Source: Corella eumyota (Eukaryota > Chordata > Ascidiacea > Phlebobranchia > Corellidae). Taken from it: a stretch of 64,000 nt of DNA. A model generated the notes under the pieces. It saw only the letters and a list, made by a program, of their open reading frames with translations, was not told where the DNA came from and made no database searches. Within the stretch, counting starts at the first letter, position 1. Each line of letters starts with the position of its first letter. The position numbers were made by a program, and so were the translations under genes. The stretch spans positions 17,918,001-17,982,000 of the forward strand of contig OY720098.1 in assembly GCA_963082875.1 (NCBI GenBank), in the 5' to 3' direction. Shown here in pieces: positions 23,117-35,702 of the stretch.

Positions 23117-24236
23117 TAATCCACACAACTCGTAATTTTATGCATTTAGATTAGAGTTGCTTGCAAAAATCTGGACTTATATATTTTTTTTCAAATAACC
23201 GAATATTGTATAAACTTGCATGTAGTTTTTTCTTTAAAAAATAAATTTATACTCAAACTTCCAAAGCACTTCGCATGTTGTTATTAGCTATAATAATTAG
23301 TTGTTTATTTAACCCCTAATATAAATTCGTGATGTTACATCGGCGATGATGTTGTGCCAAAATAGCCATGCCATTTGTGACATTACCATGTACAGCGTTT
23401 TTAGATGTAATATGTACTTAGAACTGCCAATTTTTTTATCGGTGTTTTTTTGAAGTCGTCTATACGCGTTTGGAATAATAAATTAAGTACGGCCAACACT
23501 CATTAGCATTGTGATATCAAATAAAGAAAAACTTAGTATAAAATTCAACAATGTAGCCTATAGAAAACTGATAAAATTTAGCCAAGTCAAAGCATTTATA
23601 AAATATTGTATCGTGACTCACTTTCACTGAAAAATATAGAAATCACAAAATATTTAAAAAACATACCAAAAAATGTCTTTCCTTGAGGCTAGTTTTAAGA
23701 CTGAAACAAAAACCGAAACAAACTATTGACCAATGAAGTAAAATTATAAAAGGTATTAAATCTCAGTTACAAATGCTTGCAATACAAAGCTACTTAACCT
23801 TAACAAATGTACAAACACAAATATAAATATCATCAAACAAGTGACTCGTGCAACCCCTACAAAAAAACGTACATATTGTTTCTGTCAATGTAAATCAATA
23901 ATTTTTAAATGGTCATTTTTTCTTTTGTATAAACTAAGATAGGCCCGTCTTGGCCTGCCTTTACTGACCAATATTATGTTGAGAGCAAAAACCGCACTAT
24001 AACTCGCTACGTTAAAAAGTTACAAATAGTAAACGGAAAATTTTAAAAAGTATGCAAATTTCATAGTTTAAAAAATTAGAGACTGAAATAAAGTTTGGTT
24101 CTAGTATTGTAACTGTTTCAATAACAAATAAAGATTAGATTAGGACACTAGGTTTACAGTTTCAACCTTTTGTTGCCTGATTATTCAAAGGTTTAAACTA
24201 ACAAATAATAGAAAAACTTAACATTTATAAATTGAT
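23117..24236. other. 3' UTR and intergenic DNA
   Basis: AATAAA at 23240-23245 is the likely poly(A) signal of the vWA/EGF gene. The rest, to the next gene at 24237, is A/T-rich with no supported feature. Confidence 0.5.
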
Positions 24237-25057
24237 ATGAATAAGCAAACAGTAGGCTACCAATGGTTGCCTAACCAATATGAATTATGCCCCAACAAGG
24301 CAGAATTAAAATTGGGTCTGAAAAAAGACCCTTACGAACGACATGTTATAAATATACATTTAACTTTGGAGGCAACTAATTACTTAATGCTAATGCGAAG
24401 TAAGTATATCACAACATATTTAAATTTAATTTATTTTGGCAAAGCCATAATTTAATTTATGCTTAAATTTTTAATAACTATTCAATGTCTAAGACTAAAT
24501 TGTTTTACTTATTTTTCTGTATACTGTTTATAATATAAATATAGATATATATACCTTCTTTAAATTGTGTTTAAAAAAAAATTTAAAACCAAATGTGCTG
24601 TTTTAACTTATTCTAAGTGCAATAAAATAAAACCAAACATGAAAATTAAAATCCAACTGACCATGCTAAATTGCTGATTCTTTTCTAAATATAGTTTGAT
24701 CTTTTTAGATATTAAACTGAAAATATCAGGAACACCGAAAAACAAGGTTTTTAAATTTCTTTACTTTGTAAGGCACCTGATAAAATTAAACACAAGTATT
24801 ATTGGTTAATTTTTTTTTAATTTTACATAAAAAAGAAAATAAATTCTAAACAATAAAATAAAAAACATTAAATGTTTATTTTAAAGAGAAGAGGTAAACC
24901 TAAAGCAACTGCTGCTAAAAAATTGCAAAGCAATAAAAATGAAATACCTTCTAAAGATATTTTAAATCAAGTTTTAGCAGAAAAACAAGTTAATTCAGTC
25001 AAGCTGCCCTCGGACATTTTAACTTGGCTAAAACAGCATTGGCTTAGCGAAAAATAA
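24237..25057 (+). CDS. unrecognised three-exon gene, 123-residue basic protein
   Basis: Exons 24237-24399, 24709-24746 and 24887-25057 join in phase and end at TAA. The protein starts MNKQTVGYQWLPNQYELCPN, has a short amphipathic stretch (HVINIHLTLEATNYLMLM), a Lys/Arg-rich middle (KNKRRGKPKATAAKK) and a helical C-terminus (LPSDILTWLKQHWLSEK). No signal peptide or membrane segment is visible. The 38-base middle exon has an unusual GTTTTT donor at 24747. It lies tail-to-tail with the INO80E-like gene, 340 bases apart. I do not recognise the family; phase agreement across both junctions is the main evidence that it is real. Confidence 0.5.
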
Positions 25058-25396
25058 TTTACAATATTTGAATTTAATTCACATAAAATGTGATATTAAT
25101 AATAACATTTTTGCGCTTATTTTTTTATAATTATTTAAACTACCTCATTTGTTTCTTCGATTTGTTTATCGTAAAATATTAAGAATTTGGTTTAATATTA
25201 AGACTTTTAGTTGTTGTTTTTGTTGAAATTTCGTTTTTGGCTTCTTTTGAAACATCTGAAGATTTTTATAAAGAATTAGAAGAAAAATAATATTTTATAC
25301 ATTGCACAAAGTGAATGTGACTGAAAGTACATATTAAATTTGATTTTTTTTTTAAATGTAGTGTATAGTGATATTAAATAAAATCCTATATATTAA

Positions 25397-26511
25397 TCAT
25401 TTTTGCAAATTACTTGGCTTTAGTTTTTTCGCTTTTGAAACCTTAGATGAATTTCCAGGATTTTGTTTTTCGTGTTGCAAAAGTTTCTTAAGTAAATATC
25501 TGAAATTGTAGCATAAGAAAATTTGTTAAAAATAAAATATAAATTAAGGTAGCAAGGAAGAGGAAGATAGGCTATTGAATATACTTTTCTGCAAAGTCGG
25601 CTAATTTATCGAATAATGTGGCATGGTGGCTACAATGTGCCAAGTTTTAATAAATTATAAATCAGAGCCGTGGCACATGTCACTGGCTTTCACCAAATAA
25701 GGTAATAAATATCATTCCCAAACACATCATGCTTCGAAATTCCAAAATATCATGATTTATTTTTGTATATATCTTTATCCTCGATGTGGGAAGGTCGAAT
25801 GCACGACTTAAACATAGAGTAACATCAGTTACCCCAACCTAGTCTCTAGTTGCCTGTGGCAGTTTGAGATATTATATAGATTATAACTGCTCGAAAATTA
25901 TGCTGCTGATTAAGTGCTGGCTCAGCAGGAGTTTATACCGTTTATAGCGCCTTACTAAAGGGCGCAACAGCATGAGAGCAGTGGGGATTAAACCCAAGAC
26001 CTTAAGGTGGCGTAGCAAGAACTCTTACCACTACACCACGCTGCTGGTTTTTGGTTTTAAATAATAACATGAATTAGTCTAAACAATTAATTAAATCAGC
26101 AACATAAACTGTTTATAAAAAAAAACTGAATTCAGAGCAAAATTTTTTGAAAGTTACTGTTAATACTGTACTGTCAATATTTATGCTTAACGCTCAATCA
26201 AAAAAAATTATTTGTAACTTACTTTCGTTCTGATTTTGCAACTTGAAGTTTTTCTGTTAACAATTTAATTTCAGAGTTCAGTGAAGCATTTACATATACT
26301 ATTTGTTTTGATGTTTGACTTAACACAGCATATTTTCTTTTTAAACTGGCTGAATCCCTGCAAAAAACAATGCTATTTTGTAAAATATATTGCAGGTTCA
26401 TAGTTGTATAAACATAATAAACTAATTTTACCATTGTCATTGTAGAAAAAAACAAGTTATTTTTATTTATAATATGGTCTACATTTAAAAATCAAATTCT
26501 TATACTCACAT
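25397..26511 (-). CDS. INO80E: INO80 complex subunit E-like protein
   Basis: Three exons on the minus strand: 26510-26511 (first two bases of the ATG, preceded by a 5' UTR), 26223-26357, and 25397-25499, giving 79 residues. The core LKRKYAVLSQTSKQIVYVNA, continuing through LLKKLLQHEK, aligns without gaps to the 48-residue coiled coil of INO80E as I recall it (K-Y-x-x-L ... LLQ-[HY]-E). It ends in a Lys-rich tail. INO80E is a small metazoan subunit of the nuclear INO80 chromatin remodeller. TFPT is a related alternative. The assignment rests on pattern memory. The start codon is split by an intron (see findings). Confidence 0.6.
25765..26045 (-). mobile_element. tRNA-derived SINE, near full length
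   Basis: On the minus strand it begins with the tRNA-like head (AGCGTGGTGTAGTGG at the right end, an A-box match, then a decayed GGTTTAATCCC B box) and ends with a tail matching GAGGATAAAGATATATAC. Length is about 280 bases. It lies in the last intron of the INO80E-like gene. Ten clear copies of the family are present in the window. Confidence 0.85.
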
Positions 26512-26900
26512 TTTAGCTAGTGTGTATGTTCAACTTACAAATATCTATTTTGCAATAAAATTCGCTTTTAAAATTTTAAATTCGATTCTAAAACTGTTTA
26601 AAGAGTTTTCTTTATTTTAAACTTGTCAGAACGAATAATTAAATATTGTTCTACAATTATTTGCTATTGAACTGTTTTCTTAATAACAACAAGATACCCT
26701 TTTTAAAATTAGTTTAAAAATAAATCCAAAGACCTTGAAGTTACAAAAGATGTTATTGTTGACAACACCACGAGGTTACGTAAGGGTTGTAACATATTTA
26801 AGTCAAGACATTAACAACATAAAAAATAACATAGAAATCAGTTAATATCACAATAATATTAACTTTCAGTGTCTATTAAACTTAATTAAAAATAAAAAAG

Positions 26901-26906
26901 TTTATT
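26901..26906 (-). terminator. poly(A) signal of the CUB/EGF membrane protein gene
   Basis: TTTATT on the plus strand reads AATAAA on the minus strand, about 40 bases past the stop codon at 26947-26949. Confidence 0.5.
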
Positions 26907-26946
26907 TTTAAACAAAATAACAACAATTTTTTACAAGTTTAAATTT

Positions 26947-29900
26947 TTATTTTTTCTTTGATGCGGATTTAGTTGGTTTATTGTTTTTGCTTGTACTTGC
27001 AACCTTTCCTCGCTTTTTTAATTTTTTAATAGTAGGTTCCTTTGGTTTAGGTTGTTTCTTATCAGAAGTAGAAGAAGCGACTGCCATTCTTGATTTTATA
27101 GCTGGCGAGTTCCAAGGGCTAAATACAAAAAAATACTTTAGCCTTTCTAAATGAAAAAATGTGCAAATAAAATAATGCGATATAAAATATAAATGTATAA
27201 ATTCTTTGTAGTCTTACTTACGCAAATACAAATACGTAAAGTAAAAACCCCGCAATTGCGATAAATGTCACTCCACCAGCACCTATAACGCCAATCATAA
27301 ACAGTGATATCTTTCCATTTCCTCGAGATGAGGTATCTGTCCCATTAACTTAAAAAAAATATTGTCAAATTCTATATATAAACATAAATAAGTTTTCTTA
27401 CATAGAAAACACAAAATCACGTGTATGGAACTAAGTAAAAAGTAATATCTTTCTTGTTCGCTGTGGTTAATTATAGACGTCCAAAAATCACAGTTTGGTA
27501 AGCAAAGATTTATTTTAACTAGCTTTATATATTCGTATAAACAAAAATGCATTTTCTTACCCATGCATTGTGGCATTTCCTTGTCAAAAGATCCAGATTC
27601 CAAACATATGATACGAGCTGAACCAATCAGAACAAAGCCGTCGTTGCATGAAATTTCCAAACTGGCGCCAAAAGGAACAAAAGATGATTGCCCGTGTGGA
27701 TCAGGGCAACCTTCAGCTGTAATATAAATTCATTAATTAATATTCAAAAGGCGCTGTTATCTTGAACATAAATTATCAGTGAGCTCTAAACGTAATATGT
27801 TTTTGTATATATAATCTGTAACAACTGACTCTTAACTATTAACCAATGTTGTTTGTATTTAACCCCATATTTTATCAATTTTACAATTTAAAAAGCAAGC
27901 ACCAAGCTGCCTATTATAAGCGGGGTTAACGTTTTTGTCGCTTTTTATATACCAAAAACGATACAATAATGCAATATTTTACAAACTTAACTTACAAACT
28001 TTAATTTGACACCTTGCTCCATTCCAACCAATGTTACACAAGCAACGATATGTTTTGTTACCAGGCAATATCTCACAGTCTGCATCGTTCTCACACGGAT
28101 CGCTAGTGCACAGTGCATGGATTTCTAAATTTACAGTTACAGTCTTAGTAGGTAAAAAGTAATTTTTAATTAGTTTATGAGTAATCGGCATTTAGTTATG
28201 TCTAAAGTTAAATATATAATAAGTCTAAAAGCTAATAGTTTACACATAACAATATTTTCTTAACATTTCTTATATTTTTTACAATTTAACAAAAATAAAT
28301 CTATACCCAATAAAGGCCAATTAACTTTTGAATATGTTTTTATGTTAAATTAGTAAATTTTATTAATTTTATTTTTAAAACAACTTTACCACAGTAATCT
28401 CCCATATAGTCTTCAGAACACGAACATGAATATTGGTTTATTTCATCTGAGCATGTTCCACCGTTTTGACATGGATTACTTTCACATTCATCAATTTCTT
28501 AAATAAATTTACATATTATTATAAATATTTATGCTTTAATAATTTACCTGTCAAGTTTAAATTGAACAACTAAATGAATTTTTTAACAAGAATTGTAAGT
28601 TTCGACATAGTTCTAAACTTACCAATATCACATTTTTCTCCAGTAAAGCCAGGATCGCATTCCTTTCGACAAATGTAACTGTTTACTTTGTCAACGCAAA
28701 CCAAGTCGTCTGCACATGGGTTCGATTTGCATTCGTCAATATCTAACAATAAATTCAAGTTAAAAAGGTAGAAGGTGCTTGATGTCTTTTGAAAGTTGAA
28801 AATAAAGAAATGTCGCTTAATTGTAACTTTGAGGCGGCTTACAATATAGCCTTGTTTTTTTTATTTATTTAAAAGACATTCATAAATTATTACCGCTTAG
28901 ATTCACTTTATTTATTCACCGTTTTCTATTTCTTACCATTCGAACACGTATCTCCGTTATAACCTCTCGCACAAGTACAAGTAAACGAGTCTGACCATTT
29001 GATACAAGTCCCCCCATTTTCACACGGATTGGGCACGCAAGCGCTCTCGCCTTTACACGGGTTCATTTTAAGTTTTTTTATTGCATACAAGGTGTAATAC
29101 AATGATATTGCACAAGTGAAAAACACCAAAACTAAAGTATTTTATAAAACAGAAGTAAAATACGTAAGCCCAACTATCACTTTATATTTCAAAGCATTGC
29201 TAGAAATGTTTTGTAAGTAATACACCAAGGCTACATCGTCAAGTTGTGTTTAAAAAAAATGATACAAATATACCAACAGTTTAATTGTTGTACATATTTA
29301 CCAATAAGGGGATTTTATTAAGCAGAATTAAAATTCAAGCCCAACTACCACATTACATTTTAAACCATTGTTAGAAATGTTTTGGAAATAATTCACCAAG
29401 GCTACATCGTCAAGTTGTGTTTTGAAACAAAACCAGTGATACAACTACACCAACAGTTTAATTGTTGTACATGTTTTAATCCAAACGACAAAAAAATTGT
29501 CTTTCGTGATTGCTTTTAACAAATCTGACTAATTTGATTTGTATTCTAACACCAAATTACAATCAAGTCGCTTTCTGACACAAAAATCTTTCAATAAGGT
29601 TAAAATAAAGACCAGCAACCCCACCAAGTTTACCCTCTTCGCATAAGTCCCCGTCGAATCCGTCTTTGCAAAAACAAAAAATATCTCCGTCACCCAAATC
29701 CATACACTCTGCTTCGTTATGGCATGGATTCGGGTTACAAGGGTCATTTGGATCACCTGCTTCTTCAACTTAAACACAAATTAGCAGTATATCTTTATAA
29801 AAAAAGGCATATTTCTATAGCAAAAGATCACTACTTTTATTAATATATTTGTTACCTTTTGGTGGTTCATTTTCACACCTATCACCAGTATAACCGTCTT

Positions 29901-32900
29901 TACATCGACATGCATATGAGTTTACTTTATTTGTACATCTTCCTCCATTTAGGCAAGGATTCGACGAACATTCATCAACATCTAAACAGAATTAAATTAA
30001 ACCTTTAAAATCACAACTTCTATATATAAAAGTAAGTATACAAAATTGCACTACAACTTGCCCTGTGTGCAAGTCAAGCCTCGAAATCCGGGTGAACAGG
30101 AACACTTAAAGCCGTCGCCATCATTTCTGCAAGTTCCGCCGTTTCTACAAGGGTTTGGGCTGCAGTAATCTTTGGCCTCTAAAAAAGGAAAAAAGAATGA
30201 ATTGTTTTTATGAATTAAATTTATAATAGATTGTTTAAATGAAGTCCACTTACGTTTACTTAAATTAGTTATTTGTTCTGAATAATAGGTAGATCGGGTT
30301 GTATTAACTTACAAAATTTTTATTTTGTTTTTACCTTCTTTTAATAAACATGTTGGCCCGGTCCAACCAGATAAACACTGACAAGTAAAACCATCGTTAT
30401 TACTTTTACAAGTTCCACCGTTTTGACAAGGCGCTGAATCACAACTGTCTATTTCTGTAAAAAAAATTAAGCTAGCCTTCCAAAATCTCTTGCAACGAAA
30501 TACTTGCATGCTAAAGCCTACAACATCTAAGCAAAGCTATAAAAGCAAGGGCACTGCAGAATTTACTATTTCTGTAAATAAACTTTTGCTAATATATACC
30601 ACCTTTAGTAACTAAATGGCTGTAGAACAAGGTATAAAAGCTTTTAAGCATAAAGAGGGCCTGTAAGAAGATATAATAGCAAACCTTAATAGACATAAAG
30701 TTACAGCAATTAGAATGATATATCAAGCAAGCTATAGAAAAATTATCAACTTGATATTGAGCAACATTAAATCTTTGTTGCATAGTAGCAAATGCATAAC
30801 ACAAGCAAAGCAATCGCTAGGATAACTTAAAGTTCCTTGCAGTTAAGCTTATAAAAACTCACTTTCTTCACAATGTACTCCAGTCCAACCCTTTACACAA
30901 GTGCAAGTATATCTAGCAATTTCATCGTTGCATTCTCCGCCATTTAAACAAGGGCTTGATTCGCATTCGTTTATATCTATTTCAGTATGTATGTTACTCG
31001 AGCATTACTTTTATATATAATCTTTATACTACATTAATAAGCAAGCAAAGCTAAACAAACTGCTTTATGGACCAAAACTTAACATTTAAGGTCTTTCCTT
31101 AAAAGGGTATTCTACATGTTCTGTTTAAAAAGAGTTATAAAAAGAATTTCTCAATATTTAAGGGTAGTAAGCGTTATCCAAATTAAAAAATAGGTAGAAT
31201 CAAGCATTACTAACACTATTTCTATGTCAGTTCTGAATAAAAACACTTAATTGTGCAAAGCAAGCAGCTATTGACTACAGCTTACTGATGTCACAAGTCT
31301 TGCCAGTCCAACCGTCCAAGCAAATACAAGAAAACTCTCCGTTATTATCAACACAAGAAGCTTCGTTTAAACAAGGGTTAGGATCACAAACATTAACTTC
31401 TTTTACTTCTGGTAGCGGTATATCTTTAAAAATGCACAAAATCACTAAACAGGTAAGTACAATTACGTTTTATATAGCCAACAAGCGTAGCGTTGTCTGT
31501 TTACCTTTACTCAAGCTTTTCTACAACTAGAAGTCCAACGCAAGATCAACAAATATGGCAATTTGAAATTACAAGATTTAACATTGGCATTAAAGAACTA
31601 TTATTATATACAAAATATTTAAAAGTGCTAACTGCCTAACGAGAGCCTTTCCTCAGTAGTTTCATCCACCATATATCTAAAGAGCTTTGCTTAAAAGCGT
31701 TATTGCTAATGCTAACATAGAACAAGCGCATATTGCTAAAATGGTTGGCTTTAAAACTAAGCATTTTTACACTTGCGTTAAAAACAAGCTGTCAAGGGAA
31801 AGCATAAAGCGTCTATAACAACAGAACAACATAGTTTTAAAAAAGGCACTAAAGGTTCTGTATAAAGCGACGTAGGCTTGCAGCGCTTATTTCTTACGAA
31901 TATCACAAGTTATTCCAGACCACTCCATTGTACAAATACATTCGAATTGGTTAACTCCGTTAACACAAGTACCATCGTTCAAACACGGGTTTGAGTCACA
32001 CTCATTTATATCTAAACTCGGTTTTTTCGTTTTTCGAAGACAAATAATATAAGAACAATTAAGTTAAGATAAAAAAAAGTAATTCAAATAATTAGTATTT
32101 AAAAGTTTGATAAAAATAAAGCAAAAATTTTTTTAACTTTTTGTGATTTTAGTTTTACTTTAAAATACCTTCCATACAAGTGTCTCCGCTCCACCCGTCT
32201 GCGCATGCGCACGTAAACATGTTAATTCCGTCTTCACATGTCCCACCATTTAAACAAGGGGACGATTTACATTCGTCTATATCTAAAAATATCGTAAAAA
32301 CTTTAAAAATGTAACAAATAATTTCGCTAAGAAACATTAATGGCGACTACTAATGTTATAAAATTTTAACAGAAAAACATATAAAAGTTTATTAAAGAGT
32401 GAAAATGTAGTTTTTATATACTCATTTTTTGATTGATACTGCGTTACAAATATTTAAAAACTGCTTATGCCAAACCAAAAATTACCAATGGCAAAAGTGA
32501 TAACATCTGCCGACTTTAAGTAGTCTTTCTCCAAACTTACAGAGAGTTAATTTTTAGTTCAACACCTGATTCAAAACTCTGTCTGTCAGTTTATTATTCA
32601 GCATTATTTTTAAAAACTTAACCTAACATTTTTAATCCGGTGCCAAATAATAAACCTTGACTTCTTGTTTAACTTTTTACCGTTTTTTTGTATATATTTA
32701 AAATGACAAAAGAAACTTACTTTCGTCGCATAAAACACCTTCCCATCCTGGTTGGCAATTACAAGTAAATTGATTGACGTCATCAACACATTCTGCCTCG
32801 TTTTGGCAAGGGTTCGAAGCGCATTCGTCTACATCTAATAACAAATGAAGCTGGGTTATTAGGAACTAAAAATACAAATATTAATGCAATTTTAAATCAA

Positions 32901-35702
32901 AAATATAAACTTAAGTTGATAACATTTTTCTAATATTATCACTTACAATTATAGTTAAGGATATAAATTGTAGTTTGTCTCATTATTTTTATAGTTTAAA
33001 ACTAAAATTCAACCAATTTATTATTTAAAAAAATTAAATTTTTTCCTTACTGGTTTCACAAGTGTCGTCTGTCCACCCGTCTGCGCAAGCGCAAGTAAAT
33101 TTATTTACCCCATTTTCACAAGTTCCACCATTTTGGCAAGGGTCCGAACTACATTCATTTATATCTTTAAAAAAAAATAAAGGATCAATTTTATGTAGAA
33201 TTTTTTTATAAAATAACATTTTTTTATTTACCTTCATCACAGATTGTCCCTGTCCAGCCTTCTGCGCATGCGCACGTGAAATTGTCGTCAGTTGCTGAAC
33301 ACGTGGCCCCGTTTTGACAAGGGTCCGGGTCGCAATGGTCAACTGCACCTAAAAATTAGTTAGAATATAACAAAGCTAAAAAATTTAACAACGCTTAAGA
33401 AAAAATCATAAACTTTAAGTTTTTTTTAGGTAAGGGATACAAAATAATAGTCAATAAAACCATGGGAACTATTGTTAGACACTTTAATATTAAAAATAGC
33501 AGACAATAACAGAAAAAAATATAACAGTTATATAACTAAACATAGCATAGGCTTACTCCACATAAGGTTTTAAGATGCAATAAGAATAAAAAACTAGCTT
33601 TAAAAAAATTAACTCGTACACGTACCATGAAGAAGAAAATTTCTCTATAGTAAAAAAATAAGGAACAAATAGGGATATGATGCCATAAAAATAGGAACAC
33701 TTACTGGCTTCTACAACTTCTTCACACGTTGTCCCTGTAAATCCTTCTGCGCATGCGCACTCGAACGCTCTCCCTTGGCTGGTACAAGTTCCGCCATTTT
33801 TACAGGGGTCCGGTTTACAAGGGTCTGGTGGGGGCAAAACCCCTTTATTTACTGATAAAAAAAATTGTTGTTTTCTTTTATAGTTCTTGCGTTTAATATT
33901 TTAACATTTATTTTAAAACATTTTACACAAGTGCACATAAAAAAATTACAGTCATTTTTTTGTATATATCTTTATCCTCGATGTGGGAAAAGCAAATGCG
34001 CGACTTAAACATAGAGTAACATCAGTTACTCGGACCCAGTTTCGAGTTGCCTGTGGCAGTTTGGGATATTATAGATTATAATTGCCTGATAATTATGCTG
34101 CTGATTAAGTGCTGGCTCAGCAGGAGCTCATATCGTTTATATATAGCCTTTCTCAAGGGCGCTACAGCATGAGGTCAGTGGAGATGGAACCCACGACCTT
34201 ATGTGTGGTGTAACAAGTGTTCTTACCACTACACCACGCTGCCCTCCTAGTGACAAAGCATTTACAATTGAACTTATATTATTAGTAGTTACTCTACCAG
34301 TGTATCTTGCGTAAAATCCTCTATACGCTGTATCGCCGTCGCTTTTAAATGTAAAAGTAGAAGGACCAGCACCGGAGAAAGGCTTTGGTGGTGGCCTGTA
34401 ACCACAAATCACGTCAGGTTCTTTGTTAGAAAATTTGATTTCGATCGAATCTTTTACACATGTACCTCCGTTTTCAATTTGCAAATCTTGGACTGTAATC
34501 TGGACATAATTAAAAAAAAATTAAATACAAAACAGTTGTGTTATTTTAAAAAAAACTCGAAATTTTGTAATGGTAACGCTGCCATGTTATTTTAGCCTTA
34601 TTTAGGGCGCAAATATAATTAAAAAATAACCTTCTGTTGCAAAATATATAAAATTTTCTTAATTAAATCGTATATGTTACATTATTTTTTATCTAGACAG
34701 ACATACCAATAAGGACATAATATTTAAAGTAAACTTACAGTTATAAAATCCACGTCTTCGAATTCCAGTTCCCAAACACACACCAGGTTGTTATCGTAAC
34801 GTCGACTTCTGTATCCTGGCAAGTACATTTGGCCTTGCGCTGTTGTTAATTTTCCACCGCAAGCTTGTGCTCTTACATGAACTAAATAAATATACAAATT
34901 CGTTTTTGGTGACAGTACAGCAAAAATTGCATAGACTTTTTCGTCTGCCTAAGACTTGTAGCCAATACTTGAAATTTAATCCCTACCAATGATACCCCTT
35001 TGTGTTTTTATGTAAAACATTAGCTTGTAATAGTATAACAATTTTTTTTTGTATATAAATTTATCCTCGATGTGGAAAAGTCGTATGCGCGACCTAAACA
35101 TAGAGTAACATCAGTTACCCTGACCCACTCTCGAGTTCCTGTGGCAGTTTGGGGTATTATAGAATTAAATTACCCGATAATTATGCCGCTGATTAAGTGC
35201 TGGCTCAACAGGGGTTCATACCGTATTTAGCGGCTTACTCAAGGGCGCTACAGCATGAGATTATTGAGAATTGAACTCACGACCTCACAAAATCGGTAAA
35301 TAAACTATATTACAATATATTAAACTGTTAAATGCATCTTGAGACTTAAACAGACCAATAAGACATATACATAGTATTATCATGAAAGTTAGGTTTTTAA
35401 ATTGGGTTCGTTGACCATGCCATACCATACTTAACATCTTTATGTAAACATTATTACTTTTGGCATGTTTTAAATCATTAAATTGATTTTGTCATTTTTT
35501 CCCGTCGCATTGTTGTGATATTAATTGTATATCGTATTTATTATTTACTTTTATCAATGTGCGAAAAACCAAAATAAAAAATAAAAAAATTCTTAACGGT
35601 TTGAATCTGATTGAAACAAAGTTGTAAAATAACTATTTTTGAAATTTAAATCTGCCTACCTGAGAGATATTGCAAAAAAATTGTTAATATCAATAGTTTC
35701 AT
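26947..35702 (-). CDS. type I membrane protein: CUB, 16 EGF, sushi, transmembrane segment, basic tail
   Basis: Twenty-two exons give 927 residues: 35660-35702, 34739-34881, 34298-34499, 33705-33851, 33232-33348, 33051-33164, 32721-32834, 32169-32282, 31898-32011, 31286-31423, 30863-30976, 30335-30454, 30062-30178, 29856-29981, 29634-29768, 28937-29050, 28623-28742, 28390-28497, 27996-28124, 27561-27716, 27222-27348, 26947-27118. Order: signal peptide ([15 protein letters not shown]), CUB (about 22-129, CGGKL to GFYARYTG), sixteen EGF each in its own phase 1-1 exon and many opening D-[IV]-[DN]-E-C, one sushi domain (777-828), a membrane helix (about 842-868) and a Lys-rich 57-residue tail. CUB plus serial EGF recalls sea-urchin fibropellins, but those end in an avidin-like domain and lack a membrane anchor. 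It is probably a cell-surface adhesion or signalling receptor; the ligand is unknown. The exon at 30062 uses a GC donor. Confidence 0.87.
29168..29475. repeat. intronic tandem duplication, about 171-bp unit
   Basis: The block starting GCCCAACTATCACTT at 29168 recurs from 29339 as GCCCAACTACCACAT, and both continue through CACCAAGGCTACATCGTCAA and ACCAACAGTTTAATTGTTGT. Several mismatches and small gaps show an older duplication. It lies in the intron between the exons at 28937-29050 and 29634-29768 of the CUB/EGF gene. Confidence 0.85.
33961..34243 (-). mobile_element. tRNA-derived SINE, near full length
   Basis: Same family as the copy at 25765. Its tRNA-like head ends at 34243, only 54 bases downstream of the donor that closes the CUB exon (34298). 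It lies in the intron between CUB and the first EGF. Confidence 0.85.
35051..35287 (-). mobile_element. tRNA-derived SINE, head truncated
   Basis: It matches the family tail and body up to the B box (TTGAACTCACGACCTC on the plus strand) but lacks the A-box end. It lies in the first intron of the CUB/EGF gene. Confidence 0.8.
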
